DNA of 64,000 bases, taken from positions 124,001 through 188,000 of the forward strand of contig CP000476.1 of NCBI GenBank assembly GCA_000014925.1, given 5' to 3'. Positions 8,751 through 18,411 of this stretch are shown here, piece by piece. This DNA is from Paenarthrobacter aurescens TC1. Its GTDB lineage: Bacteria > Actinomycetota > Actinomycetes > Actinomycetales > Micrococcaceae. Each line of letters begins with the position of its first letter. Position 1 is the first letter of the stretch. The notes under the pieces are model-generated. The model did not search any database and had not been told where the DNA came from. It saw only the letters and a list, made by a program, of their open reading frames with translations. The translations under genes were made by a program, and so were the position numbers.

Positions 8751-8777
8751 CGTGACGAAATATCCATTACCGGCGTT
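8751..8777 (+). repeat. Dispersed repeat B, copy 3 (cut by the IS256 element)
   Basis: CGTGACGAAATATCCATTAC then CGGCGTT. The IS256-family insertion begins six bases later, so the sequence that once followed the motif is now at 10164. Confidence 0.65.
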
Positions 8778-8782
8778 ATGGG

Positions 8783-10163
8783 GGGACTGTCTGAATAACG
8801 GTGTGTGGAGTCCGGCCTGATCCGAAAGGAGACGGCCGTGTCAGAGTCCACGACCGAGATGACAGGGGTGATGATCGATCCTGTGACGGGAGAGATCATC
8901 GATCAGAAGGAACTTGCGGAGCGGCTGCTCGCGCAGGCCAAGGAACAGGGCGTGAGCCTGGTAGGCCCCGGCGGGCTGCTGAACCAGCTAACCAGGAACG
9001 TGCTCGAGACCGCGCTGGAAGCTGAATTGACCGAGCACCTCGGGCACGAGCACGGCCAGACACCGGTCGCCGCCAACATGCGCAACGGCACCAGGTCAAA
9101 GACCGTGCTGACCGAGATCGGCCCGGTCGAGATTGAGGTGCCCCGGGATCGGGACGGATCGTTCGAGCCGGTAATCGTTCCCAAGCGGAAACGGCGTTTG
9201 GACGGGATCGATCAGATCGTGCTCTCGCTGTCCGCACGGGGGCTGACCACCGGGAAATCGCGGCGCACTTCGAGGAGGTCTATGGCGCCAAGGTCTCCAA
9301 GGACACCATCAGCCGCATCACGGAGAAAGTCTCTGGCGAATTGGCCGAATGGTCTGCCCGGCCTTTGGATCCGGTCTATCCGGTGCTGTTCGTTGACGCG
9401 GTCGTGGTCAAGGTCCGTGACGGGCAGGTGCGCAATACCCCGTTCTACGTCGTCATGGGGGTCACCACGAGCGGGGAGCGGGAGATTCTGGGCATCTGGG
9501 CCGGCGACGGCGGCGAGGGTGCACGGTTCTGGCTGCAGGTATTCTCCGAGCTGAAGAACCGGGGCGTGGAAGATGTGTTGATCGCCGTCTGCGATGGGCT
9601 CAAGGGCCTGCCGGAGGCGATCACGACCACGTGGGAGCGAACGGTTGTGCAGCAGTGCATCGTGCACCTGATCCGCAACAGCTTCCGCTATGCCGGACGC
9701 CAGCACCGTGACGGTATCGTCAAGGCGCTCAAGCCCGTCTATACGGCCCCGTCCGAGCAAGCGGCGAAGGACCGGTTCGCCGAGTTCACCGCCGAATGGG
9801 GCCAGCGATATCCGGCCATCGTGCGGCTCTGGGAAGCCTCCTGGGCCGAGTTCGTGCCCTTCCTGGAGTATGACGTGGAGATCCGCCGGGTGATCTGCAC
9901 GACGAACGCAATCGAGTCGATCAACGCCCGCTACCGAAGGGCAGTAAGGGCCCGCGGGCACTTTCCAAATGAAACCGCGGCCCTGAAATGCCTGTACCTG
10001 GTCACCAGATCTCTTGATCCCACCGGCGGCGGTCGGGCACGCTGGGTGATGAGGTGGAAGCCTGCCCTAAACGCGTTCGCGATTACCTTCGCGGGCCGGT
10101 TCGAAAGAACCACTCAATAATGAAAACCGGCCGGACTCCACACACCGTTTATCGGACAGTCCC
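8783..10163 (+). mobile_element. IS256-family insertion sequence
   Basis: The ends are near-identical inverted repeats: GGGACTGTCTGAATAACGGT on the left and, on the other strand, GGGACTGTCCGATAAACGGT on the right, both continuing into GTGTGGAGTCCGGCC. TTATGGG is directly repeated at both outer edges (8776-8782 and 10164-10170), a target duplication of seven or eight bases. The element holds one transposase gene, which is frameshifted. Confidence 0.88.
8838..10120 (+). pseudogene. IS256-family transposase, frameshifted
   Basis: A mutator-type transposase of about 427 codons. The first part ends in LSLSARGLTTG; the next frame continues with KVSKDTISRITEKV, LFVDAVVVKVRDGQ with the first catalytic Asp, GVEDVLIAVCDGLKGLPEAI with the second Asp, QQCIVHLIRNSFRYA and TTNAIESINARYRR with the catalytic Glu. 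The break is at 9252-9254, where a run expected to be GGGG is GGG, so one lost G explains it. The GTG start follows AAAGGAGACGGCC. IS256 transposases are normally one unbroken frame, so a programmed shift is unlikely. Confidence 0.88.
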
Positions 10164-10225
10164 TTATGGGGACGTGGCCAACAACGATGCTCGTTCGGTC
10201 TTTGTACGTGGCGGTTTGATGGTGG

Positions 10226-10672
10226 TCAGAAGCCCAGGTAGACGTGTTCAAGGTGTTTGACTTGGGGTGCTTTGGAGAAGTGAGGCCCGACGATTTCGCG
10301 CCACTTGCTGAAGGCTTCGGAGTTGCGGAATCTCACGGTGTGGTCCTCCATCGTGGCCCAGGCGACCGCAGGCAATCCAGAGCTTCTAGCAGACATACTG
10401 ACCTCCGCAATTCGGGGCATTCCCAGGGAATCTGCCGTGTTCCTGGCACAGTATTCCCTCGCGCCAGCGAGAGGTTCACTATCGAAATGGCTCAACAGGC
10501 CCGTGTTCTCTGGACCAAACAGTGCGGCAAACGCAATCGCAACCTCACTCCGCAGCTCTGCACAAAGCTCTAAGGCTGGTGCCTGCTGAAGTTGGACGAC
10601 GTCGAACACTGTCTGGTGAGGCAGATCCGGGGTCGGAAGTCCCCGAGTAAGCAAGGTTGGGGCACACTCCAA
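10226..10672 (-). CDS. Hypothetical protein, doubtful
   Basis: An open frame of up to 148 codons ending RNSEAFSKWREIVGPHFSKA. The C-terminal part looks protein-like, but the only upstream start is a TTG without a clear ribosome site. A frame on the other strand (10305-10589) also looks protein-like, so at most one is real. It may be a remnant cut off by the IS256 insertion. The remaining stretch to 10993 shows no gene. Confidence 0.3.
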   Translation of the reverse strand: MECAPTLLTRGLPTPDLPHQTVFDVVQLQQAPALELCAELRSEVAIAFAALFGPENTGLLSHFDSEPLAGAREYCARNTADSLGMPRIAEVSMSARSSGLPAVAWATMEDHTVRFRNSEAFSKWREIVGPHFSKAPQVKHLEHVYLGF

Positions 10673-10993
10673 CCCGACAGCTGACGCAACCGGTGCCCCG
10701 GCTAAAGACGCTTTGGACTGGTGTCTGCAGCTTTACGGAATCGCCAAGCGGACGTGATGACGCGTTCAGTGTGAACGAGTGGCTACGCGCGGTGGTGCGC
10801 TAGCAGCGCGGCAGCCGGGCGCGGCCCGCTGTTTCAAGGCCCGAGGGCGGAGCCGGCTAATGTTCAGTTCTTGTCCTGGAGACGCAGGGTTTGAATCTGC
10901 ATTGGCTTCTAAGCATTATGCCTCCAGCTCTTTTCCATGTATATCGGGCCATGCCTAGTCGGAAGGGTATTATGCGATCCCTGGCCTAATTTT

Positions 10994-11030
10994 AGAGCGG
11001 GCGATGTCGGTCTTCGACATCGCCCGCTCT
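10994..11030 (-). terminator. Terminator hairpin after the beta-helix gene
   Basis: A perfect 16-base stem (AGAGCGGGCGATGTCG) with a 5-base loop, 24 bases past the stop of the leftward gene. The run that follows is short (AAAATT), so it is a strong hairpin with a weak tail. Confidence 0.8.
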
Positions 11031-11053
11031 TAAGGGATTGGCTTGATGGCTTG

Positions 11054-14000
11054 TTACTTTAGGATGAAGTTTGCTGTGAGCTTACTGTCGTCCTGGGCGG
11101 TCACGGTGACGGTCAGGCAGGTTCCTGCCTTCTTCGGACTCTTCCAGTTTTGCTGGAACTGCCCGTCCTGATAGACGAGGCCTACAGGCGAGGTCGTCAC
11201 AGTTTCGATTTCATCTGTCGGGGCGCCGGCGCCCGGGCAGGTCACGGCGGCGGTAGTGAAGCCCTTCACCTTGGCGGTGTCGGTGATTTCGGTGTCCCCG
11301 TCGAACATGGTGAATTTGAGCGGAATGGTGCTGCCGGCCTTTGCCGTGTTCCATACTCCGTCCATGTCCACCGGGGCAACGAACCCCTTCAAGATCCAGG
11401 GTGTGATCGTGTACTTCAGTTCGGCCGTTGCCACGTTGCCGGCGTTGTCAGTCGCTGTGGCCGTGTAGGTGTGTTCCCCTACAGTGCTGCCGCCGCCGGT
11501 GACGGTGCAGGAGGCCAGTCCGGAGGCAGCGTCGTCGGCGTCACAGGCGGGGGCTGCCGGATCATGACCGAAGATATAGCTGCCTGTCGGGCCGCCGACC
11601 AGGGTGACCGTTGGTTTGGTCGTATCAATCCGGAAGGTTTCCGTTCCGCCGGAGTTCTCCACAGCCTGTCCACCAATAACTGCGCGGTAGGACAGGACCG
11701 TTTCCCCGTCCTGGCTTATAACCATAGGAGCGTCGTAAGGCTGCCACTGGCCCTCACCCAGCCGGTATTCTATGCCCGCTTCGACCCCGTCATTCAGCGT
11801 CAGTGTGACGGTCGCGGGGCTTGCACGCCAGCCCTGATCATTTGGCTCATAAGCCGTTGCGGCAGACACCTTTGGACCTACCTTAACCGTCAGGGAGTAG
11901 GTCACCAGGGCGGTCCCGTCTGCGGAAGAAACGCGGATGGGGACTACCTGCCCATTGCTCACGGCTACGGTGGCTGCCGATCCGCTTTGGACTGTTTGTC
12001 CGTTCACTGAGATTTCGGAGGCGGGGCCCGTGGCTGTGGGTGTCACAACAAGCTCCGTGGCGCCCGGATCGGTCGTGACCTCATACTCCTGGACATCGGA
12101 GGCGAAGGCTGGAGTCAGGGTTGCCGATTCGACGGCGAGGCTGCGGAGCGTTGCGTCCGCGGCCAGGGGTGCCCGTTCGACAGTTAGCGTGTGTGTTTGG
12201 CTGGTGCCGTTTTCCGCGGTCACAACGATCTGGATTGTGTTGGTTCCTTCGGTCAGGGCGATTGGATCGGAGAGTACACCCGGTTGGGCTGCTGCCCCGT
12301 TGATGGTGATTGCGGAGACGACAGCGGCTACGGGTTTCGCGGCCACCCGTACAGACTGGGTTCCGGCCGGGACGTCCAGCCGCCATCCTGTCCCGTCCTG
12401 GAGGGCGGGACCTGCGTCCGTTTCCACGGCGGTCAAGGCCGTGTTGGCTTTATCCCGGCTGGTCCCTTGGAGGATTCGGAGGTTATCCACCTGGATGGTG
12501 CCGTAGTTGGAGCTGTTGGCGTAGTACTCGACCCGTGCGATGCCACCTACCAGGGGGCTTCTGAAGGTCGCGTCATCAACGACGCGTTTGCCGTCGATGA
12601 GGAGATCGAAGCGTTGATTGACGGTGTCCACTTCGAGGGTCAGCTTGTACCACCGGCCCTGCTCGTAGCGCATCAGGTTTTTGGATTCGGTGCCCTGGTA
12701 GGCGACGATGTCGCCTTTGTTGAAGGCGACGCTGACCGCGCGTACCCCGTCCGTTCCGTACAGGTAGGGGACGCTGAACCAGTTTGTGGTCCCGTCCGTG
12801 GCATCGCGGCGCATGATGTCTGCCTCGACGGTCACCAGGCCCTTCAGGGGCTGGGAGTAGTTGCGGTGGAGGCTGGTCGAACCGCTGTTGGTGTTGCGGG
12901 TCAGGCGGAACGCCCGGGTGGCGTCCACGTCGGCCACGTCGACCGAGCCGCCGGAGTGGCTTGCCGTGTATCCGTCGACGCTGCTGAACCGGCCAGGGGT
13001 TCTGGACTGTACGTCGTCGCTGAAGATGGTTGCCGGTTCGGCGGGTTGAAGCAGCAGGGAGGGGACGGCGGCGTTGGTTGCCGGAGCAACGGAAATACCC
13101 GTTGTGGTTGCGGTGCGCAGGTCGGCGGCTTCGGCAGCGACGGTGTAGCCGTCGCCCACCGGCAACGTCACCGTATAGCGTCCGTCGGCGGCGGAAGTGC
13201 CGGTGGCGACCACGTTCCCGGTGGCTGCCCGGACAGAGATGCGGGCGTCGTGCAAGGGTGCCCCTGCAACGTTGAGGACAGATCCGCTGACCGTACCCTC
13301 GTTGGAGGTTGAATTCAGTGCGAGCGGCACGAAGGCTGAGGTGCCGGTACCGATCGTCACGGTCGCCGGAGCACCCTCATAGCCGGCCCGGGCTGCGGTA
13401 ACGGTTGCCGTTCCGAGCGGCACGCCGGTGACACGGAACCAGCCGGTCGCGTCGGTCGTGGCGGTGCGGGTGCTGCCGCCGACGGTGGCGCTTACTGCGG
13501 CGCCGCTGATCGGCCGCCCGCCCTGGTCCCGGACGAACCCGGAGGCAGTTTCTGTCGCGGCTCCGGCGGGGGTGGCGTATTCGAAGGCGCCAAGGTCCGG
13601 TGCGCCGACCGGGCGTGGGGCGCCGGCGTAGTCGGTGGCCGCGCTGGGTTCCAGCTGGGCGCTGGTGTTGACGGCCTTGGATCCGGACTGCACGCTAAAA
13701 CCGTTTGCTGTTGCAAGTTGCGGTCCGGTCTGGGCGGTGCCGTAGGGGCCTGTGGCGGCCGTGTTAGTGAACATGGCATCGCCGACGAGGGCGGCGGTGT
13801 CAGTGTCGGGCACGGTGAGCTGGGCGCCGGAGTAGAGGTTGTTTTCGTAATCGATGGTGGAACTGGTGGTCAGCGTCGCGAAGGGTTTGGTGGAGTGAAT
13901 GATGTTGTTGCGGATGTCGTAAGTTGCCGCGAGCGATGAACCGTAGCCGTAGATCAGGTAGTTGGATACGCGGTTGACGATGGTGTTGTTGTAAACCTGT

Positions 14001-15277
14001 GCTTTGGCGGCCCGGTCCGAGTGGAGGTAGATCGGGTACCTCTTGTTGTCAACGATGACGTTGTTCCGTATGACGGCGTCCCCGAAGACGAACTGGCAGA
14101 TAAGAACGCCGTCGCCGTTGTCGTGCAGGTAGTTGTACTGGATAAGTTGTTTCGTTGTTCCCTTGTCGGGGTCGATGCCGTTGGAGTCGGCTCCGCCGGC
14201 TTTTTGCTGGGTCTCATACACTTCGTTGTACTGGATGGTGACATCATCGGCGTAGTACGTTTCGATGCCGCTTGTCCCGGCCCGGTGCACCACGTTGTGT
14301 TCGACGAGGCCGCCCCTGATGTTCGTCAGGTACATGCCGTTGCAGCCGTAGGAAGTGCCGTCCTGGCGGATGTAGTTGTTCCTGATGGTCACATTAGTGT
14401 GCGGGACAAATTTTGGGTCCGTGGCGTTGACCCGGGTTCCCCAGCCGGTGGGAGTTGCGATGATGTTGCCGTTCGCGTCGCGGCCGTCACCGGTGTACTG
14501 CTTCACCACAATTCCGGCGAATGAGGTGTTCACCACGGTCGAGCCCTCCACGAGGATGTCGTTCAGGATCGTGGGAGTGCTCGGGGGGTTGTGGATGTCC
14601 GGCACCGTGGTGTCGAAGACAATTCCGCCTGTCTTCTTCGACCCGTCCCATCCGGTGCCGAAGTTGATGCCCGGTGCATTGTTCGCGGTGGAACCGGAAA
14701 TCCAGTTGACCTCGCCGGTGACATCGTGGACGTCGACGCCGATGATCGACAGGCCACTGAGCGTTGTGGAGTTATCTCCTGATATGTGGACCCCGCGCAG
14801 GTCAGCGAGGTTTGCCGCCTCGGTCGCGCCGCCGGTCCGCTGGTTGCTGACGTCAAGGTCCCGGAGTACCCAGTGGGACTGGTTGAAGAGGCGTACAACG
14901 TCATCGACCTGACCGTTGCCGCGAAGCGCCGGCTTCAGCCCGTCGCCGTACTTGCCGACAGTGATCGGGGCCTCGGCTGTCCCCGATCCTTTCGGCCACA
15001 GCTGGCCATTCCATGTCTTGCCGGCGCGGAGCAGTACAGCGTCCCCGGGCTGGAAAGTGGTGGCGTTGACGCGGTCCAGTGTGCGCCAAGCCTGCTCGGG
15101 GCTGCGCCCGTCGGCGAGGTCCTGGCCGGCTTCAGCATCGACGTAATAGGTGGTGCCAGTGGTGGCGCCGTGTGCGGTTTCGGCGCTGACGGGAGTCATG
15201 GCCAGAAGTGTGGCGATCAAAGCACCCACCGTCAGGAGGGCGGGAATTTTTCTCAACAACGGTATGCGGAAAGTCAT
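11054..15277 (-). CDS. Secreted multidomain right-handed beta-helix protein with PxKF C-terminus
   Basis: 1407 residues. The ATG at 15277 is chosen because GGGGGAGGAG precedes it and it opens a signal peptide (FRIPLLRKIPALLTVGALIA, cleavage near VSAETA). In order I see: a parallel beta-helix domain (about 40-560) rich in NNxI/NxV turns, as in polysaccharide lyases; two carboxypeptidase-regulatory-like repeats (about 570-730); a concanavalin-like domain (about 745-925); two cadherin-like beta-sandwich repeats; an Ig-like segment (IEYRLGEGQWQPYDAP); and a C-terminal PxKF domain (KAGSTIPLKFTMFDGDTEIT). It is the last gene of a sugar-import operon and probably cleaves or holds an extracellular glycan. 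Substrate unknown. A truncated copy lies at 50227. Confidence 0.85.
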   Translation of the reverse strand: MTFRIPLLRKIPALLTVGALIATLLAMTPVSAETAHGATTGTTYYVDAEAGQDLADGRSPEQAWRTLDRVNATTFQPGDAVLLRAGKTWNGQLWPKGSGTAEAPITVGKYGDGLKPALRGNGQVDDVVRLFNQSHWVLRDLDVSNQRTGGATEAANLADLRGVHISGDNSTTLSGLSIIGVDVHDVTGEVNWISGSTANNAPGINFGTGWDGSKKTGGIVFDTTVPDIHNPPSTPTILNDILVEGSTVVNTSFAGIVVKQYTGDGRDANGNIIATPTGWGTRVNATDPKFVPHTNVTIRNNYIRQDGTSYGCNGMYLTNIRGGLVEHNVVHRAGTSGIETYYADDVTIQYNEVYETQQKAGGADSNGIDPDKGTTKQLIQYNYLHDNGDGVLICQFVFGDAVIRNNVIVDNKRYPIYLHSDRAAKAQVYNNTIVNRVSNYLIYGYGSSLAATYDIRNNIIHSTKPFATLTTSSTIDYENNLYSGAQLTVPDTDTAALVGDAMFTNTAATGPYGTAQTGPQLATANGFSVQSGSKAVNTSAQLEPSAATDYAGAPRPVGAPDLGAFEYATPAGAATETASGFVRDQGGRPISGAAVSATVGGSTRTATTDATGWFRVTGVPLGTATVTAARAGYEGAPATVTIGTGTSAFVPLALNSTSNEGTVSGSVLNVAGAPLHDARISVRAATGNVVATGTSAADGRYTVTLPVGDGYTVAAEAADLRTATTTGISVAPATNAAVPSLLLQPAEPATIFSDDVQSRTPGRFSSVDGYTASHSGGSVDVADVDATRAFRLTRNTNSGSTSLHRNYSQPLKGLVTVEADIMRRDATDGTTNWFSVPYLYGTDGVRAVSVAFNKGDIVAYQGTESKNLMRYEQGRWYKLTLEVDTVNQRFDLLIDGKRVVDDATFRSPLVGGIARVEYYANSSNYGTIQVDNLRILQGTSRDKANTALTAVETDAGPALQDGTGWRLDVPAGTQSVRVAAKPVAAVVSAITINGAAAQPGVLSDPIALTEGTNTIQIVVTAENGTSQTHTLTVERAPLAADATLRSLAVESATLTPAFASDVQEYEVTTDPGATELVVTPTATGPASEISVNGQTVQSGSAATVAVSNGQVVPIRVSSADGTALVTYSLTVKVGPKVSAATAYEPNDQGWRASPATVTLTLNDGVEAGIEYRLGEGQWQPYDAPMVISQDGETVLSYRAVIGGQAVENSGGTETFRIDTTKPTVTLVGGPTGSYIFGHDPAAPACDADDAASGLASCTVTGGGSTVGEHTYTATATDNAGNVATAELKYTITPWILKGFVAPVDMDGVWNTAKAGSTIPLKFTMFDGDTEITDTAKVKGFTTAAVTCPGAGAPTDEIETVTTSPVGLVYQDGQFQQNWKSPKKAGTCLTVTVTAQDDSKLTANFILK

Positions 15278-15525
15278 CTCTCCTCCCCCAGCCCGCGGCA
15301 GACTGCGGAAACCTGTGGCTTCCGGCCGCTGCTGCATGGAAGCGCTGCCGGCTGTCGCCGGACGGCTTGGGGTGCCTTTGTGCGGCACTGTATCGGGGGG
15401 CCGCATAGCACCTCCCGGGCTGCGAGGTGAGAGTCAGTCATCGTCGTCGTTCTCCTGTTCTGGCAAGGGGCTTGATCTACGGTTGCGGGAATTGCGGGCT
15501 GGGACGTGTTGCGAGGCGCCGGGAG

Positions 15526-16278
15526 TCACCCGGCCTGGACGTTGTACGTTCGCAGCCTTCCGCACATCCCGAAGCTTCTGATGCCGCTACTGGGCGGGAC
15601 CTCGGCCAGTGCTGCTTCCAGCAGATGCACGGACCGGCCCTCCGCAAGGGCGGTGAGTGCCTGATCTGTCTGCGCGGTGGCTTTTGCCACGGTCGACTCC
15701 CAGATGTCCCGCCACGACGAGGCCTTGGGGGCAACGAGCGCCGTAGCGTGCGCGTAGAACCGGTTCAGGGCGGCGTTGAACGCTTGCGGGTCAGTCTCGG
15801 CGGCGGCTTTCAGCGCCACGAAGCCTTCTACGCCCAGGTCCCGGCGGCGTCGCGCCGCCTCGAGCAGTTCACTTTCCGGACTCCCGGCTGGCGGCAGCGA
15901 TGCTGCGTCGCGGTAGCGGACCGGGTCGCTGACGATGTGGTCGGGGAAGGTCATCACCGCATCGCCGGCCTCAGGCAGCCCTGCATTGGACATGATGACC
16001 AGGACTTCCAGGTCACGGTGGCTGACGGCACGATGGATGGTTCCTGGTGTGAACCATGCCACGGAACCGGGGCGGAGTGCCGTTTCCTGGAATCCTTCGG
16101 GCGAGATCGTTTGGATCGAGCCGTAGCCTGAGGTGACGACGTATGCCTCCGTCGATGCGGTGTGCAGGTGGGGAGTTCCGCCAGCGACCCCGTCGGGCGC
16201 CGCGTCGTCGTAGACAGCCAATCGGGTGACTGAGGTTCCGCCGGGGAAGATCGGGGCGGGGGCAGCGGCTGTGGTCAT
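15526..16278 (-). CDS. Cupin-domain protein of the glycan operon
   Basis: 250 residues from the ATG that overlaps the preceding stop (ATGA). The cupin core is seen in GGTPHLHTASTEAYVVTSGYG (His-x-His and Glu of motif 1) and RPGSVAWFTPGTIHRAVSHR (motif 2). A helical C-terminal extension of about 120 residues follows. Such two-part cupins accompany sugar catabolic genes, where they act as isomerases or binding proteins; the role here is not resolved. It is separated from the beta-helix gene by 248 non-coding bases. Confidence 0.75.
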   Translation of the reverse strand: MTTAAAPAPIFPGGTSVTRLAVYDDAAPDGVAGGTPHLHTASTEAYVVTSGYGSIQTISPEGFQETALRPGSVAWFTPGTIHRAVSHRDLEVLVIMSNAGLPEAGDAVMTFPDHIVSDPVRYRDAASLPPAGSPESELLEAARRRRDLGVEGFVALKAAAETDPQAFNAALNRFYAHATALVAPKASSWRDIWESTVAKATAQTDQALTALAEGRSVHLLEAALAEVPPSSGIRSFGMCGRLRTYNVQAG

Positions 16279-17204
16279 GACAGTGCTTCTCTTCCCCATG
16301 ATGCGAGGCGGGCAACGTCTTCGCGGGAGTTCATGCCATCGGCGATCACTACCGCATACCGAAGGCGCAGGGTCTGGTCCTGGGGCAGGTCATATTCCTC
16401 GCTGAAGAACGGGGCGGGGCAGAGACAAGCGAAGTTTTCGTTCCGGGTAAACCACCGGGGAGGATGCAGCGGGTTGTCCTGTGCATCCACCATGACGATT
16501 GTGGACCAGCGTTCCGTTTCGTCGTGCTGCCCGGAGAATCCCATCCATTCCTCCCGGGTGCCTCGCAGCTCTTCCCCTCCGCTTGCTCCAGGTGCGTGAA
16601 TGACGCCGCCGGTAAAGGACCGCGGACCCCGCCAGAAGAGGCCGCCGTAACCGGCATTTTCCCGGCCTTTGGTGGTGGGCGAGCCGAAAGAGATGGACGC
16701 ACCGGAGACGTTTGTCATGGCAGTGTCGAAAGTCAGCGCCCACGCTGCGCCGGCCCCGGCGATCCGGGCACTGATGCGGCGCTGTTCCTGGATCATGAGT
16801 TCGCCGTGCTGGGTGGTCCAGTCGAGCCTGTGCTCGATGTGTGCTGAGTCCTTGCCCGCGGCGAGCTCGGTCAATGGTGCACTGTTTGCGCGGCCGTTGT
16901 TTTCAAGCTGGATGTAGGAGCCTTGCCCGGGGGCGTCTTCGGGTTTCTGGACGTATGTGGGGCCGCCCCAGAAGTTGTGCTCGCCAACGTGGGGCAGCGC
17001 CCAGGCGATGCCTTTGTGCCAGACGTGGTCGTGGGGCCGGAACAGGCTGACGACGTCCCCGGCCAGGGTGCGCAGGGGGTGAAGGTACGGTTTGGGGGAC
17101 TCGAGCTGCACGGTGTCCGGACTGTAGGTGTACGTGAACAGCTCGGTCCCTGCAGCGGTAACCGTCACGGACTGGTCAAGGCGGTGATCAATGGTGAAGC
17201 TCAT
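16275..17204 (-). CDS. DUF6807 / PmoA-family protein
   Basis: 309 residues from an ATG overlapping the previous stop (ATGA). The strongly conserved stretch PYLHPLRTLAGDVVSLFRPH followed by DHVWHKGIAW and HNFWGG is diagnostic of the family annotated as PmoA (DUF6807). The name is historical; these proteins are not methane monooxygenase subunits and commonly sit beside Gfo/Idh/MocA dehydrogenases in sugar-use loci, as here. His-rich motifs suggest a metal or carbohydrate site. Coupled translation on both sides shows it works with its neighbours. Confidence 0.85.
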   Translation of the reverse strand: MSFTIDHRLDQSVTVTAAGTELFTYTYSPDTVQLESPKPYLHPLRTLAGDVVSLFRPHDHVWHKGIAWALPHVGEHNFWGGPTYVQKPEDAPGQGSYIQLENNGRANSAPLTELAAGKDSAHIEHRLDWTTQHGELMIQEQRRISARIAGAGAAWALTFDTAMTNVSGASISFGSPTTKGRENAGYGGLFWRGPRSFTGGVIHAPGASGGEELRGTREEWMGFSGQHDETERWSTIVMVDAQDNPLHPPRWFTRNENFACLCPAPFFSEEYDLPQDQTLRLRYAVVIADGMNSREDVARLASWGREALS

Positions 17205-18328
17205 GCCGGCACCCCGGCCCCTTCTGCTGGGGCGAGCCATGGTGCGCCGGAGCCGAGCATGCTCGCGTAGAAGGGATCTCCAGGGCCGATGTCGCCCCGC
17301 TTGATGCGGCGTCCGGTGAAGGACGAAGCGTAAACGGCGGCTACGAATTCCATGGTGCTGCGGGCTGCAGCCAGGGAGACGCCCGGTGCTGCGCCGGTGT
17401 CGAGCGCGTCAAGGATCGCCTCGATTTGGGAGGTGTGTCCACTCGTGTTGTTTCCCATGCCGTCTGCCCAGGCCCTGGTGATGGTCTGGTCCGGGCCGGC
17501 CGGGGTAACGGTCCAGTTGCTGTTGCTGTAGCCGTAGAGGTGGTCCAGTTCGACGGTGGCGTGTTCAAAGTCGAAGCGGAGGTGGCTGGTTTCGCGGGCT
17601 GAAACCACCGAATTGATGACCGTTGCGATGGCACCGTTGGCGAAACGCACGAGCGCGGCCGAAACGTCTTCGGTGTCGGTAGGCCTGGATTGGCGGCCGG
17701 CCACCGCGGTTACTTCGTCCCACTCCCCCAGGATGGACAGCAGCAGGTCGAACTGGTGGATCCCGTGACCCATCGTGGGGCCGCCGCCTTCGATGTCCCA
17801 GTTCCCGCGCCAGGGGACGGAGAAGTACTCGGCGTCCCGGTACCACAGTGTGTCGCAGGAGGCGATGAGGGGGCGGCCGAGCACGCCGCGTTCCAGCAGG
17901 CTTCTGAGCTGGATGGCGCCGGACCCGAACCGGTGCTGGAAGACGGTCAGGACCGGGACGCCGGTTTCGCGCTGCACGGCGGCGAGTTCGTCCATTTCCG
18001 CCAGCGACAGCGCCGGCGGCTTTTCAATGAGCGGCGTTACGCCGGCCCGGAGGCATGCGATTGCGAGGGGAACGTGCGATCCGGGAGGCGTGCAGATGTG
18101 TACGAGATCGAGTTCTTCGTTCTCAAGAAGGCTGGTGATGTCCGGGTAAGTGCGGGTGATGGACCACTTTTCGGCAAAAGCGGCTGCCCGGGCGGGATCG
18201 ATGTCCACGCCTGCGACGAGTTCAACGCGGCCGGCCAGTTCGGACAGGGCTGCCGCGTGGGCGGTTGCGATGCCTCCGGTGCCCACAATAGCGGCACGGC
18301 GGATCGCCGGGGATGTGCTCTCAGTCAA
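17201..18328 (-). CDS. Gfo/Idh/MocA-family oxidoreductase
   Basis: 375 residues. The N-terminal Rossmann fold shows AAIVGTGGIATAHAAAL; EKPPALS is the family EKP motif with the catalytic Lys, and GHGIHQFDLLLSILGEWDEV belongs to the C-terminal substrate domain. It should be an NAD(P)-dependent sugar or inositol dehydrogenase. TTG at 18328 is chosen because CAGGAGACTTCC precedes it; an upstream TTG at 18346 is less likely. A strong hairpin lies between it and the solute-binding protein gene. Confidence 0.85.
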   Translation of the reverse strand: MTESTSPAIRRAAIVGTGGIATAHAAALSELAGRVELVAGVDIDPARAAAFAEKWSITRTYPDITSLLENEELDLVHICTPPGSHVPLAIACLRAGVTPLIEKPPALSLAEMDELAAVQRETGVPVLTVFQHRFGSGAIQLRSLLERGVLGRPLIASCDTLWYRDAEYFSVPWRGNWDIEGGGPTMGHGIHQFDLLLSILGEWDEVTAVAGRQSRPTDTEDVSAALVRFANGAIATVINSVVSARETSHLRFDFEHATVELDHLYGYSNSNWTVTPAGPDQTITRAWADGMGNNTSGHTSQIEAILDALDTGAAPGVSLAAARSTMEFVAAVYASSFTGRRIKRGDIGPGDPFYASMLGSGAPWLAPAEGAGVPA

Positions 18329-18364
18329 GGAAGTCTCCTGGGTCAATGATGTGAATGTCGTGGT

Positions 18365-18411
18365 GAACGAGCCGGGCCCTGGGTGTCTGTCCCCGGGGCC
18401 CGGGCCCGTTC
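18365..18411 (-). terminator. Intercistronic hairpin after the solute-binding protein gene
   Basis: GAACGGGCCCGGGCCC pairs with GGGCCCGGCTCGTTC on the leftward transcript. It starts at the stop of the solute-binding protein. Hairpins here are known to protect the binding-protein message and reduce read-through to the enzymes downstream. Confidence 0.65.

Noticed and set aside
9240..9260. Programmed frameshift in the IS256 transposase
   Set aside because: IS256 transposases are single-frame; there is no slippery heptamer, and one missing G in a G run is the simpler explanation.
10305..10589. Rightward frame with protein-like composition
   Set aside because: It overlaps another plausible frame on the other strand, lacks a ribosome site and matches no family I know.
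12191..13312. Long open frame opposite the beta-helix gene
   Set aside because: It mirrors the codon bias of the real gene on the other strand and has no recognisable domain. The same holds for long frames opposite amidase (33114-34250), prpC (36193-37422), prpD (38020-39210), prpE (41528-42736) and copA (54614-55813).
16275..17204. Methane monooxygenase subunit, from the PmoA name
   Set aside because: The family name is misleading; the protein is soluble and belongs to DUF6807 in sugar-use loci.
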